Positions 26,756 to 37,900 of a stretch of DNA of 64,000 nucleotides are shown here, piece by piece. The notes under the pieces are model-generated. The model did not search any database. It was not told the DNA's origin and saw only the letters and a program-made list of their open reading frames with translations. The position numbers and the translations under genes are program-made. Every line of letters begins with the position of its first letter. Position 1 is the stretch's first letter. Source of the DNA: Himantopus leucocephalus (taxonomy: Eukaryota > Chordata > Aves > Charadriiformes > Recurvirostridae); NCBI GenBank assembly GCA_003993805.1, contig RSEF01000001.1, positions 147,605,381-147,669,380 on the forward strand, read 5' to 3'.

Positions 26756-26852
26756 TTTCATAGAATCACTGAATCATAGAATGGTTTGGGTTGAAGGGAC
26801 ATTAAAGATCATCTAGTTCCAACCCCCCTGCCATGACCACGGACACCTCCCA

Positions 26853-27102
26853 CTAGACCAAGTTGCTCAAAGCCCCATCCAGCCTGGCCTTAAACACCTC
26901 CAGGGATGGGGCATCCACAACTTCTCTGGGCAACCTGTTCCAGTGCCTTACCACCCTCAGAATAAAGAATTTATTCCTTACATCTAGTCTAAATCTACCC
27001 TCTTTCAGTTTAAAACTCTTACCGCTCATCCTATGACTACACTCCCTGGTAATGGGTCCCTCCCCACCTTTCCTGTAGGTCCCCCTTAAGTACTGAAAGG
27101 CT
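26853..27102 (-). pseudogene. CR1 ORF2 C-terminal remnant
   Basis: About 82 codons read without interruption on the minus strand from the gap edge to a TAG stop at 26,853-26,855. They match the end of the CR1 reverse-transcriptase polyprotein as I know it: a KEGRFRLD-like segment, then RHWNRLPREVV, then an EVFKARLDGALS-like tail. This is the region after the catalytic reverse-transcriptase domain, so no active-site motif is expected in it. The rest of the protein is missing, so the copy cannot be judged for activity. It is a transposon gene, not a host gene. Confidence 0.93.
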
Positions 27103-27202
27103 NNNNNNNNNNNNNNNNNNNNNNNNNNNNNNNNNNNNNNNNNNNNNNNNNNNNNNNNNNNNNNNNNNNNNNNNNNNNNNNNNNNNNNNNNNNNNNNNNN
27201 NN
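27103..27202. other. 100-N assembly gap
   Basis: Exactly 100 consecutive N, the common placeholder for a scaffold gap of unknown size. Both sides belong to one CR1 reading frame in the same orientation, so the missing DNA is probably CR1 sequence including the reverse-transcriptase domain. Confidence 0.99.
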
Positions 27203-27287
27203 TGGGCTTTAGCTTTCCTAACCTGAACCCTGGCTGCTTGGACAATTTCTCGGTATTCCTCCCAGGCTAGCTGTCCTTGCTTCCACC
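27203..27287 (-). pseudogene. CR1 ORF2 internal fragment
   Basis: On the minus strand this reads in one frame as [17 protein letters not shown] followed by a short basic stretch (RKAKA). I recognise this as the linker between the endonuclease-like and reverse-transcriptase parts of avian CR1 ORF2. It lies immediately upstream (on the minus strand) of the gap. The frame has no stop in the visible part. It belongs to the same element as the C-terminal remnant across the gap. Confidence 0.88.
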
Positions 27288-27319
27288 CTCTTCCACCCTC
27301 TTGCTTCCACTCTCATTTC

Positions 27320-29200
27320 ATATGATTGAATTTTCTTTTGCAGTCATTTAAAAATGAAACCTTGGAAGTTTCCGTGGGTTCAGTCATTTGATTTGATGGG
27401 GTTGCAGCAGGACTTCCCCATTGCTCTATGAAGGAAGACCAGTATCTATTTTCTACCCTGGTAGCTGGAAAGGAATTAGTTGACCCTGTGCGACTTTCCC
27501 TTCCATCACCCAATTTCCAGATTACTCTCTGGTGTAATCCGGAAATCAAAGATAACTGTTTATGATTCTTGACTTGTCCATGCAACCTAGGAACCACTTT
27601 AAACTTCTAGGTATTTCTTTATGAACATCACTGGCAGAGCTGGTCTTCAGCGCTGAAGAACAGCTTGATAGTCACTTGGCAGGCAGCAGTTGAGGGGTGT
27701 TTTCTGCATCTGTTTCTCACCTGCCAACATCTACTTGATAAACCTTGGGAGCAAAAATAGTCTTTCAGTTCAACTGTGCATTGTGCACCATTGAGCTAGC
27801 CATGCTGCCACATGCTTAGGACAGAAAATGACTGAGCAAGATAGGGGAGCTGCTGTATCTTTTTCTGCTCTTGCATTTTAATTCTGAGGGTGCAAAACTC
27901 TCATGAGCTGCACCCATCTCAACTCTTCCTTCCAGAGAAGCCGTTCGTTGTGTTTCCTTTAGCAAGGCCTGTGCTGCTGAGGAGGTAAGTGATGTCCCTC
28001 AGCTGTTTGGCTATGGGACTGAGCTGTTTTTCTTCGGTAGCTTCACCAAGCAACTGCTTGCACACCAAAATACTCTCAAAATTAGTGCAACTGTCACCTC
28101 TGTTGATGGTCTTGGCTCAGAAGCTAGGGACTGAAAAGGTCTGGAAGCTGAAGTTTCAGAGAAATGATGAGTATGAAGGGTTAATTACATAGACAGGGCA
28201 TGTGTCCAGATTGGAAGGGAGGGGTCCATTTTTTGCTTAACACTTTTGTGTCAGTTGCTGTTTTCACTCCTTTTCCTAGTTGATTTGGGGAAGTCACTTT
28301 TTTTCTGTGCACTATACTAAAAGTCAGCCAAGGACCAATCTGGGTCAGAAGAAAGGCTGTTAGGGCCCTACCCCCCTCACTCCATCCCAGCTGGTGTGTT
28401 GTCCCATCTCGTGGCGTATGAGACAATTGTTGTGCTAGGCTGCAGGGTCCCTCCCCATTTGCAGCAGGGTTGCATTCATCCCACGAGCTTCCAGTTTGGC
28501 AGAGCAAATCCGAGTCTTTCCTCACCGTGGCAGAACATACCACTTGCAATGCTTAGGTTTTTTTTGCAAATCACCTGTGGTGAAAAAACAAGGCTGCCTG
28601 TTTCCAAGAAAGTGAAGCTGACAAATAAAAATAGATAATCTGTCCTTCAGGTGAGCTTTCTTTGCAGTGCAATGTGCTAGCTATTGGAGCCTTGTGGAGA
28701 AGAACAGTATGAATTGCATGGTCAGGGACTTAATAATTCTTAGAAATGAATCATTGCTGTCAGAGTTTCTATGGGAACGGAGAAATAAATGAATATTTAG
28801 TCTATTTTCAAATTAATTCTATCAGAAGATCCAAAGGTTGTGCAATGGCTAGAAGTAGACAAAGAAATAAATCATTATATTATTTAGATTTCGCTAGTTA
28901 CTGTTACTGTTTGGTTTTTTTTTGAAAAGTATGTTTTATACAACTTAGTCACAAAACATTTAAACTCAGCAGAAGACAAACAGGACTTCTGGCTCTAAGT
29001 TCAGAACAATGAACTCATGAGGTTTATTTTTATATGCAAGTTTGACTTGGACATGTGCCATATAACACCAAAAAAAAGTTACCACTTAATGCCTTTTTTT
29101 TCCTCTCTTGAAATGATGAGGGCATCTGGATCCCATTTTAAATTGCAAACGAGGCTTTTTAGCTTTTTAAAACAATTTGCATAGCTTGAACTAATTAATG
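27320..29200. other. gene-free unique DNA
   Basis: No recognised gene. A 122-codon minus-strand frame at 28,181-28,549 overlaps an 80-codon plus-strand frame and has no motif I know. The segment 28,750-29,200 is AT-rich with several TTTAAA and ATTAAT cores. Confidence 0.65.
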
Positions 29201-29217
29201 CTTTGGTTGATGTGCAG

Positions 29218-29325
29218 GCAGTAAAAGACAACACGACCCCAAGCATGAGAGGTGAAGGAGAATTGCATGAATTTTGGCATTTCCTTACTTTTGAGAACTT
29301 GAATTATCTACCCAAACATTTCAAT
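29218..29325 (+). other. exon-like open segment with canonical splice signals
   Basis: A 108-base stretch (36 codons) is open in the frame that starts directly after GTGCAG and ends directly before GTAAGC. Both boundaries are in phase 0, so inclusion would not shift a reading frame. A branch-point-like CTAAT lies about 27 bases upstream. The pyrimidine tract is weak. The translation, with LHEFWHF and NLNYLPKHFN in it, matches no family I recognise. One exon-like segment of this size is expected by chance in 64 kb, so this is a candidate only. Confidence 0.2.
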
Positions 29326-29344
29326 GTAAGCAGGGCATATGCAC

Positions 29345-29640
29345 AGCGGATGTCACGAAGTAATACCTGGAGACCCCTACGATAAGCTATTTATGTTTCC
29401 CAGTGTCACAAATAAATGTTCACAGAACCTAAACACGCAGCCTAATGGTCTGTTACCTTGAGCAAAGCCAACAGCCTCAGCCAGATATGTCTGTCCCTCG
29501 TGAGTTAAGAGCCGTTCGCTGCAGTACTTGAAGCACGTGTGAGCGCCTGACGCCAGAGGCCTAATTTCTATGATCTGCACTATTTCTGATGATATTAGGC
29601 CCTCAGTTCCAGCTGGTCGGACCAGCGTCAGCCAATGCTC
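29345..29640. promoter_or_regulatory. CpG-retaining unique block
   Basis: Twelve CpG dinucleotides occur in about 285 bp, several in motif-like settings (CACGTG E-box near 29,538, GCCGTTCGC, GACGCC), in a genome where CpG is otherwise rare. There is no simple repeat or CR1 text. A 90-codon minus-strand frame covers it but shows no known domain. Retained CpG in unique DNA suggests a germline-hypomethylated regulatory element or a constrained sequence. This is inference from composition. Confidence 0.3.
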
Positions 29641-29649
29641 AGTCAATTT

Positions 29650-30404
29650 CCTCTCAGGTTTTTGAGTGATGGTTTCCTCCCTCCAATGAAACTCAAGTCT
29701 GCAAGCAACCCCCTGGTTGTGTTCAAGAACGATACTTCTCCAGCCCCCAAAAATGCGGTGTCTTATGACTGACCCACCATCGAAACGGGTGCTGCAGGGA
29801 ATCAGAACTCCTCAGTTGTACGAAATAATGGAAACCAGGAGGAAAAGAGAATTTCTACTCAAGACAAACCCAGTTTGCATGGAAATGAGAAAACCTGAAC
29901 TATACCCTTCCAAACCCTCGTGTCAGATGCATATTCCTCTAAGACATGGCTTGGATTAGGTTTTGCCCAGGCTACAGCACTTCACAGCACTGTGGTGAGG
30001 ATGGTTGGAGGAGGGATTGCCTAGCTGAGGCGCAGTGCTACAGACTGGTGAGATGTTTCTGCAGAACTCTGCAGGCACTCAAGTCTCCATGAAACATTTT
30101 GGTTTCATGATACAGCTTGTTCTGCCAAAAGCATTCTGGCATTTTGATTGTGCTACCCTTCAACCTTCTGCAGCCTGCAATTCTTCAGACAGCTTGGCTA
30201 CAATTAGGGCTTTTTTCAGAAGATGGCAAAATGCATACCCTGAATCCCAAGAACTAGGGAATGACTGTTGCTTGAAGAAAATGTCGCTGGACTTTTTAAA
30301 ACTTGGATAAAAACATCTTTGTCCCTTGTTCACAGAAATAGTTCTGAAGCATTTTGCTTTGAGGCCGATACTTGCCTGGCACCTGGGAAGGATGAGCCCC
30401 TGCA
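29650..30404. other. gene-free unique DNA
   Basis: Nothing recognised. The frames at 29,717-29,959 and 30,035-30,310 lack known motifs and typical flanking signals. Confidence 0.65.
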
Positions 30405-31105
30405 ATGACACTGTCAGGGGCCAGAGGGGCTGGAGAGCAGCTCTGCAGGAAAGCCATGGAGTGGTGGTGGGCAGCTAGCCTCTGGTGTGCCCTGGCAGCA
30501 AAGACAGCCAGCAGCTCCTGAGCTGTGTGATCATGGGCACGGCCCAAACATCAAGGGAAGGGATTGTCTCCCTCTGTGCAACGCTTGTCAGACCTCATCT
30601 AGATACTGAGTCCAGTTTTGGGAGCTGACACAGGAAAGATGAGGACAAACTGGAGGGAGTTCAGGGGAGGGCCCCCAAGGCAGTAGGGGCCAGAGCACTT
30701 GCCCTGTGAGGGGAGGGGAGGCTGGAGGAGCTGGGCTGGGTCAGCCTGGAGAAGGGATGGCTTTGGGGGACCTAAAAGCCTCCAGCACCGATGAGGGGCC
30801 ATGGAGAAGATGGAGCTGGGCTCCTCACAGCGATGCAGGGTGGGAGGGTGAGAAGCAATGGGCACAAGTTGAAATGAGAGAGGTTCAGACTGAGTATAGA
30901 GAGAAACTTTCCCCGTGAGGGAGGCAACAGAGCAGGTCACCCCGAGTGGCTGTGCTGTTCTGCATCCTTGGGAGGTTTCAGGCCCCAACTGGTCCAAGCC
31001 CTGAGCAGCCTGGGCTGACCCCAGCGCTGGCCCTGTTTTGGCCAAGAGGTGTACTGGAGGCCTCCCAAGCTCCTTCCCAGCCTGATTTAGCCTATCATCC
31101 TCTGA
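30405..31105 (+). mobile_element. CR1 LINE 3' fragment, plus strand
   Basis: A GC-rich block aligning by eye to the 3' part of avian CR1 in the sense direction. Landmarks in order are GAGAGCAGCTCTGCAGGAAAG (about 30,431), a TCCAGTTTTGGG text (30,611), GGGTCAGCCTGGAGAAG (about 30,737), GGGCACAAGTTG (30,859), CTGGTCCAAGCCCTGAGCAGC (about 30,990) and a degenerate GGCCTCCCAAGCTCCTTCCCAGCCTGA end (about 31,060). The terminal ATTCTATG octamers have decayed. It is more diverged than the two minus-strand copies and has no intact reading frame. A 148-codon frame on the opposite strand (30,599-31,045) is only an antisense shadow of this GC-rich element. Confidence 0.88.
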
Positions 31106-31109
31106 TCTT

Positions 31110-32095
31110 AATCAACTGAAAATGGGGTCCCACTATAAACATACTTAACAAATGGTAGTGGTGCTGCTGCTGCCTACAGCAGCTGTGCTGAGCCCAAGAT
31201 CAGACTGCTCTTATTGCAGACATGATGGACGGCATCCAGCCAGCAAATGGTGGGGCACCTCATTCTTCCTTGGTTGCTTTTTAAAGGTATTTGAAAAGCT
31301 TGTGAGGTCTGGGTGAGTCTTCCAAATAGAAACCTAACCACACAGACTCATCTGTGTAAAAACCATATACGGTCTTAAACAACTGTGCTCAGGTCAACGC
31401 AGTGTTACATTATACTATATGCTATTTGATACAGATTAGATTTGTAATTTGAGAAATACTGTAGCGGCCCTTGCCAGGGCTGAGCAATCCAAGAAATATT
31501 AAGTTTAAAGTAGATTCAGATCTGAACACTGGAGCTGTATCCGCAGTCTTGCACACAATCCAGCTTTTCTTAGTATCTATCACTGTTACTATTTGTTATG
31601 ACAGCTACATTATTTGTGAGGTAATGGAACATTATAAAACAAAGCAGAGCAGTTTAAAGTATCAAAATTCGCTTATTGTGAGTACTTTCTTGTTAGATTT
31701 CATTTTTTTTTTGTCATCCAGAATGTACATTTGTATACTATGGACATGATAAATCTCTATATTAATCTTTGTGACCTGCATTTGCCCTGGCTCATGCGAT
31801 CTCAGTATTTCCACAGTAAAAAATAACAGAAGGCTCGATGTAGAAAATTTAAGGCATTTACTGTGTTTATAAAACTTGCTATGGTCATGATCTTGTAATT
31901 CCTTTACTTGGTTAAATTTTCATTATTCATCTAAGGACTGTCCCTGAAGTGTAAGGTCACATGTAAGGGGAATTTTGTAACATTAGGTCCTGGTGAGATG
32001 TTAACATTAGCAGCGATCATCCCTGTCTTCCATCAAGTGGAGGAAGTCGTGGAAATGAAACAAGAAGTTCTTGTGGAAATTATTACACTGGATGC
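31110..32095. other. gene-free unique DNA
   Basis: No gene recognised. AT-rich, with a 92-codon plus-strand frame at 31,471-31,749 that has hydrophobic stretches but no known family match. Confidence 0.65.
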
Positions 32096-32097
32096 AT

Positions 32098-32335
32098 CTG
32101 CTGGGGAAAGGCGGAGCATCACGCTGGGAAGCTGCAGGTGTGCTGGGGCCAGAAGGGGCTGACAACAGCCCCATGCCCAGCCCAGAGGCCGAGGGCCAGG
32201 CGAGGGGAGCCTGCAGGAGCCTGGCCTCAGCCCCACTGAAACGCGACCAGACGCCACAAAGCCACGCTGGGCACCGGGGGGAAAGATCTAGAGGGGAAAG
32301 AGGCAGCTATGGGGATCGGTATGAACGCAACGGCA
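32098..32335. other. GC- and CpG-rich patch of unknown origin
   Basis: About 240 bp of GC-rich sequence with about a dozen CpG, embedded in AT-rich DNA with sharp edges. Frames are open on both strands (96 codons plus, 74 codons minus) without known motifs. It could be an old CR1 or LTR fragment or a small CpG island. Confidence 0.4.
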
Positions 32336-32401
32336 TTTTTAAGAGCTGTTCTTTACATTAGCCCATAACGTCAAGGCATCTGCTTGTTTATTATTCGTAT
32401 T

Positions 32402-32435
32402 CTTACTCCATTCTTACTCCATTATTATTATTATT
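32402..32435 (+). repeat. 11-bp tandem plus (ATT)5
   Basis: CTTACTCCATT occurs twice in tandem (32,402-32,412 and 32,413-32,423) and passes directly into five ATT units. Confidence 0.9.
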
Positions 32436-32579
32436 CCTTTTGTTATTCCATTTATTTTGATACTAAATAAAGACAAGCAGTAACCTAAAAGGGCAATTTC
32501 AAGGCCTGAGAGCTCTGCATGCCCTCCCAGAGTAGACCTTTAACCTCCCTCTTCTCACCATCAGCACCGTTCGGGAGTC

Positions 32580-32631
32580 AATGAAGGCTTTCATTGCCTC
32601 CTCATTAGGCGTAATGGCTAATTAGGAATAG
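32580..32631. promoter_or_regulatory. homeodomain-type motif cluster
   Basis: Within about 50 bp there are a near-palindrome AATGAAGGCTTTCATT (32,580-32,595), CATTAG, GTAATGG and the palindromic dimer site CTAATTAG (32,618-32,625). Paired and clustered TAAT cores are the usual binding sites of homeodomain factors. The cluster is in unique, high-complexity DNA next to a GC-rich patch. TAAT is common in AT-rich DNA, so function is unproven. Confidence 0.3.
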
Positions 32632-32639
32632 ACTGTGGG

Positions 32640-34938
32640 TATGAGTGACCTGGCAGCCCCTGCCTGGCCCCAGGAGGGGATGCAATGGCAGCAGCTCTGG
32701 GACATCCAGCCAGGGCTGCGGGAGGAGAGTGGGCACTGACAAGAGGAGGTAGTGCTGGGGGGGATGCATGGAGGGCCTGGCACCAGCTAGAAATCCCAAC
32801 CTAGCCATTCCCACAAAACCTGAAGAAAATTCCTCATTCTCACTTGCTCTCATGGGAAATTAAACAAGCCTCAAGTCCAACCTAACTGATTTTCCTAGCC
32901 AAAACTGTAAATAAAAAAAACAGGTTTATTAAGAACAACTAGCTGCACCATAGCTGTTGCTTATCTGTGAGAGGATGCAGTAAATCAGATTAATCGGAAG
33001 AAAGAGAAGGAGAGATTATACTCTCTGCTGTTGTTTGTTTAGCTTAGATGAGTACTAGATACTGCTAGATGCCTTCAAGTTTCAGTTTTTAAATCTCTTG
33101 CCAAGGGGGTGGGAAGACGTATATGAAAGCCAGCATGACTGGCTATTTCAATTCACTTGTCCATCTTCTCCCCACTTCTGGGGTCTTGTTACCTCTAATG
33201 GAAGCACTTTTACGTACTGCCAGCGGTTCTGTATTTGTGAAAAAAATGACATTTTTGGCACGTGAGAATGGTTATGTGAAGTCAAAGAAGACACAGAACT
33301 CTCCTGATTAATGGATTTGTATAATTAATAATTTTGCAAACTGCCTCTGGAGATTCAAATTTAATAAGGCAGGTGTCTTTTCTCTTATAGCTTCCTGTGC
33401 CGTAAGGACAAATTCTCATGAATTTTCTTGACTCTTCTGAATTAACTCTTCTGAATGAAATTAATTACTTTTTAAAAACTGCTCTCTGGGAGACCTAATT
33501 CTTTTTTTTTTCCGGTGCTGCTGACATATTCCTAACCTGTTGTTGATCCAAATGATTTCAAAATCTTTACTTCTTTTTCCTTAAAAACCTGCTGCCTCTC
33601 TAGGAGAGATTTGTAAGAAGCAATGGCTCAGAAGCCCTTATTTCTAACTTTCTGAGCTGCCCTCAAATTTAAGAGCAGACTGCTGGCAAGGAAGAGCAAT
33701 CTCTGTGCTAGTGAGGGACGTGGTGCCATAGGAGTGAGTCAGGGTATGGGATCCATGCATCTGTACGCCAAAACTAGAAATGGAAGTGGTCCACTGCACT
33801 GCCCACCGTGGTGGGTAGGGGAGAGGTGGTGTAACAGAGATTTAGAAGCACCGCTCTTTCCCTGCAATGATTGTGGCATTGACTGCCAATCCTCTTGCAG
33901 CCTGCAGTGAGCTTAAAAGACTTCTGGGACTAACACAGGCTCGCACAGCTGCCCAAGAAACTTTCAGCACACTTACAGCGCAGATTTACCATGGAGCTTG
34001 GTCTTTGGCTGTGCTTGGATTTTGGGGGGATGCTGAAACTTGCCGTTGCCCTTATTGTAGAAGAAAGCAATAGAAAGGGGGGATAATGAAAAGGACATTA
34101 GGAGAAACAAAGGGGTTCAGTAAAGGGGGGAGAGAGCAACAGAAGATACAGTAGGTAAAGACAGCCACATTAATTCTTGGGGAGAGAAGGAGTATCAAAG
34201 ATGACTTGAGGACTGCCAATCATCAGCAAATAGGAAGCACATGCAGCACTTAGCCCTTTATGCAGTGTGGGAGTCATTGCAGGAGGCTCACAGGGATTTC
34301 TGATGCTTCAAGACCTTTCTTCGGCCTGTGCATGTTTGATAAAGGCTACAAGACCAGGTGGTGATGTGGCTTACTTCTTTGTTCAGGCCTCAGTGTCCCC
34401 ATCAGGGGTTGCAGTATCCTATGTATGAATAGGTATCTGGAATGGTGGTTCTGGTTCAGTTTCCTCTGAAACGAATCTGTTTGACATGTGGCAGGGACAT
34501 CGTGCAGACTGGGCCAATGCACAGTAAGTTGGGCCTGGTAGAAGATTTGCTTCCAATCACCTTACTGCTCTGGACCAGAGCAGCCTCCAGGCACAGCACG
34601 TCTGCTGTGGAGTGACTAGCCCATGCGAGTTAGGAGGTCAGGATCTGAATCAGCGAATTAAGCTGTTGCTTAAAATGGAGTTCATTACCACCTATTTGCA
34701 AATACATTTTTCTCAAGGAAACTTGAAATTAAAGAAAGGATTTCCTGATAATAGTATTTATTTAAGTAGTCCTTAATTCAAAGCAATTCAGCATGCTTCA
34801 GACTTAGAGATGACTTGCAGCTCTTTCATGAACTGTACGATCTTCAAATCTCCAGAATGATCTCCAACCTCCACCAATATCCTCTCTCTCATTTTGCCCT
34901 GTGGCGGGGAGAGGCTGTGCCAGCCGTCTCCTTCAGCA
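32640..34938. other. gene-free unique DNA
   Basis: No gene recognised. The 68-codon frame at 33,867-34,073 ends in CRCPYCRRKQ, which superficially resembles a metal-binding knuckle, but the pattern is not a complete known zinc-finger spacing and there is no supporting context. Confidence 0.65.
33431..33458 (+). repeat. 14-bp tandem repeat, two copies
   Basis: ACTCTTCTGAATTA is followed directly by ACTCTTCTGAATGA. Confidence 0.92.
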
Positions 34939-34973
34939 CAGCAATAAAGAGCCCTGAAAAGCTTTATTTGCTG
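34939..34973. repeat. short hairpin-forming inverted repeat
   Basis: The arms CAGCAATAAAGAGC and GCTTTATTTGCTG pair over about 12 bases with two single-base bulges around an eight-base loop (CCTGAAAA). The left arm contains AATAAA. The stem is short for a microRNA precursor. Confidence 0.8.
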
Positions 34974-34979
34974 GCTTTC

Positions 34980-37900
34980 AGTTGTTAGTTACTGGCTTCT
35001 AGCTCTGACAGACAATAAGTTGCCACAAGTATGGCAATGGCTCACACCTCCAAGTACGGAGGGGTGTGTGGTGCTAGCAGGCACCTCGTGAAGGACCTGG
35101 GTTTGCGAGCTCCTCTGCTAATCCTGCAACTGAGTGGGCCACACCAGAGAAAAAGAATAAGACTGGTGCTATAATCTTGTGCTGAGGGCTTCCCACTTAA
35201 TTAGTATAAAAATCTAGCTCATTTGTGATGTTCAGAAATACTGAATTTCATGCATTTCCAGGAGAGAGATGCTTTCACTCATTTAGAAAGAAGACAACTT
35301 TGTCTTTTCCTTGCACCATCATGCAAAGAAGTTGTTTTGAAAAAGAAAATCTAATTAAAAACTGTTAACACAATCTTCACATCTGAGTCACGTTCCCAGG
35401 TACCTCATGTTCCTCATGTTGTGTCAAACAATAAACATCTGACTCAAGATTGAGGCTGTTGCTCCTGGGGCCAGGCACCGAGTGCTAGGTGTTGCGCTAT
35501 TCATTATCACAATGCTTGAGACCCTTTTCACATCTAGCCTTGAGCCTTTCTTTCTCTGCAGATCATTTTGCTTTTCTTTTCCAGTTTCTTAAAATATTTC
35601 CTCTGTCTTCTTGCTGTTGAGATTCCTGGAACTGTGAGGATCCTGGCAAATTTGTAGGTGCAGTTTGTTATAATTTGAATTGCAGGTGTTCAGAAGCAAA
35701 CCTGGAGAGGGGGCAGAGTTTGCCAGTAGCTCTGTTCAGAGCAGAGGAAGCCCATGTTCCAGAATCTTGTCTGCAGAAGGAAAATGGGGAAAAGAATAGG
35801 ATTTTATTTGGGAGAATAGCAGAATGAGCAGAACTCAATGCTAGTGCTACTCCAAAGGCTACATAAAGCGTTGTGATCAGATGTGTACCTGTATTTATAT
35901 TGTAATGGATCAAGAAGTTACCACCCTCTCATATGAAGATCTTTTAAACTCACCTGGTTACACTGGAGCTGATTAATTTTGCCAGCATGAGATTAACATA
36001 CTGTATTAACTGCTAGCAATTTGGTATGGGGTTTTTTTGCAATATCAATTTAACATAGTACAGTCACCAAAAAATAACAGTGCAGTTATCTGATTGCTAG
36101 TCAGCTGGGTTGAAGTTCAACCTAAGGGCCAATGAATCATAGGGAGTCATTCCACTTACTCAGATAGATTCTGGGTCAGGTAATATATCTTATTTTGTTG
36201 ATATTAAAATATCTTCCTAGTGTGTCACACAAGCCATCACAATTTTTATGTGGGGACAGACCACAGTTTCACAGTATTTCTGTGCAAGGCTCCATGGTTC
36301 AGCACCTCGCAAAATATTAATTGCTATTTTTTATAAATTTGACTCAAGGAAACATGAATTTATAGATGAATATTGCACCATAAACCCCCTAATAGAATAT
36401 AATCTTTGTCTTTGTTTCTGTAGCTTTCTCTTTTTCTGAAGAATAAAGATTGGAATTATTGAATTCCTTTACAAAGGTTTTTTTCCTACTAATCCAGTTT
36501 CCATGGGAGTATCATATTTAGGTGTAGAACAAAAGAGAGGCAATCCAGAATGGATTAGCAAACATAAATGCTCCCAGAGACTGTGAGATCCCAGTTTGTT
36601 GAGGAGGGTGGACAAAGGCATGGTAATGCACAAATACTCATCCCTCGCGCTAGAGACCTGATGCGCTGGAAAGCTAATGGGATTGATGCAAAAGGGCAAT
36701 GTGGAAAGAATTGGCCTAGTTCCCACAACTGTAGTATGTGTTTGATGAGCAGTGACATTATACTTGTGGAAATAAATTATTTAGGTCGGTCTGAAGGGGT
36801 CAGCAGAGAAAAATCCTATGGCTAGACATGAATTGTCTTCCGACACTTCAAGTACCCTTTCTGTTTGTTTGGGCTTTTTTTTCAATTCCTGTTCTGTCGG
36901 TACTAGAAAGTCGTACTAGGCTGGAGTATTCAGTGTTCAGTTGCTCCGACATCTGGTTGATGGATGACACTTTTGCACAAGGGGAGAGAACTGCTCATGT
37001 TTGATGGCAGGAAAGGGATGTCTGTTTTCTGTGAATAACAGCATGGTTATGATTAGATTGTTCTTTAGGTGCCGTCACAGCATGAGCTGATCCTTTGAAG
37101 GATTTGGGTTAACTTTTCCCCATATATTAATGCAGTCTCTTTAGCTTCAACAGAGTCTGGTCTAGGGAATGAGAGTTTAGTAATCGATATCTGTATTTGT
37201 ATAGTAACTGGTGTAACTGTGTTTGGATTTTTAGTCATGGTATGTTTGTGGCATGTATGTCTGAGAAAATGTTAGTTTATTTCCCAAGTTATGTGGCTTA
37301 TTCTTTCAATGTGTGCTTAGCATTTTTCTAAACCAGAAATGAGAGGTCAATGTCCATAATGACTGTCAATAAGACTCATAGATTTCCTTATATTTGTAGA
37401 GGACATGCATTATACATGAGTGCTAACATCAAAATCTAGCTCTTTCTAAGTACTGACCAAAAAATAGATGTTTTAGCACGCAGGAGCCCAGCCTAGAATA
37501 TTTTGTTCTCATATTTGTATCTCTAAAAAGCTAAATCTGTGGTTACTAGGAGTACTTTCTGCACAGTTCCTTCCTCCAGTACTTGCGTATTCCTCAAGTG
37601 TCCTTGAACCTCCACAGGAGTCTTTCTCAAAGGATGTTTGTTCTTCCCTGTCCACCCCAGGGGCAGACAAACCTGCAGCTACATAGACTGCATATTAGAT
37701 TTTAATTTCATTCTGTTCCAATATTTGTCATTCGCTCTGCTTCAAGTAATTTTTTCTTATTTTTTTCTTTTCTGTATAGAAGAGTTTTAGATTGTTGGAT
37801 AACATTTGGGCTAGAGCAGGACGTAAGAGCAAGAGAGCAAAACAGCCATAAGCCTCTGTGAGACTTCAGCTAGCCAGGACTCGTGGATAGTAGAGACAAG

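Larger units (their letters stand above)
26757..27316 (-). mobile_element. CR1 LINE, minus strand, interrupted by assembly gap
   Basis: Read on the minus strand, the right-hand piece starts within the CR1 second open reading frame. After the gap the sequence runs through the end of that frame, the 3' untranslated region and the terminal ATTCTATG-type octamers (26,757-26,785). CR1 is the main LINE of birds; it copies itself through a reverse transcriptase encoded by its second frame. The left piece (26,757-27,102) is the usual 3' end. The right piece (27,203-about 27,290) is from an upstream part of the same frame, before the reverse-transcriptase domain. The body between them is absent, hidden by the 100-N gap. 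At the 5' end (27,278-27,316) a TTCCACCCTC unit is repeated three times imperfectly, marking the truncation point. The surviving frames are intact, so the insertion is fairly young. Confidence 0.96.

Noticed and set aside
30599..31045. 148-codon minus-strand frame, the longest in the window
   Set aside because: It is antisense to a plus-strand CR1 fragment and is open only because of the GC-rich composition.
33867..34073. Frame ending in CRCPYCRRKQ, suggestive of a zinc knuckle
   Set aside because: Spacing does not fit a complete known zinc-binding motif, and there is no surrounding element or gene.
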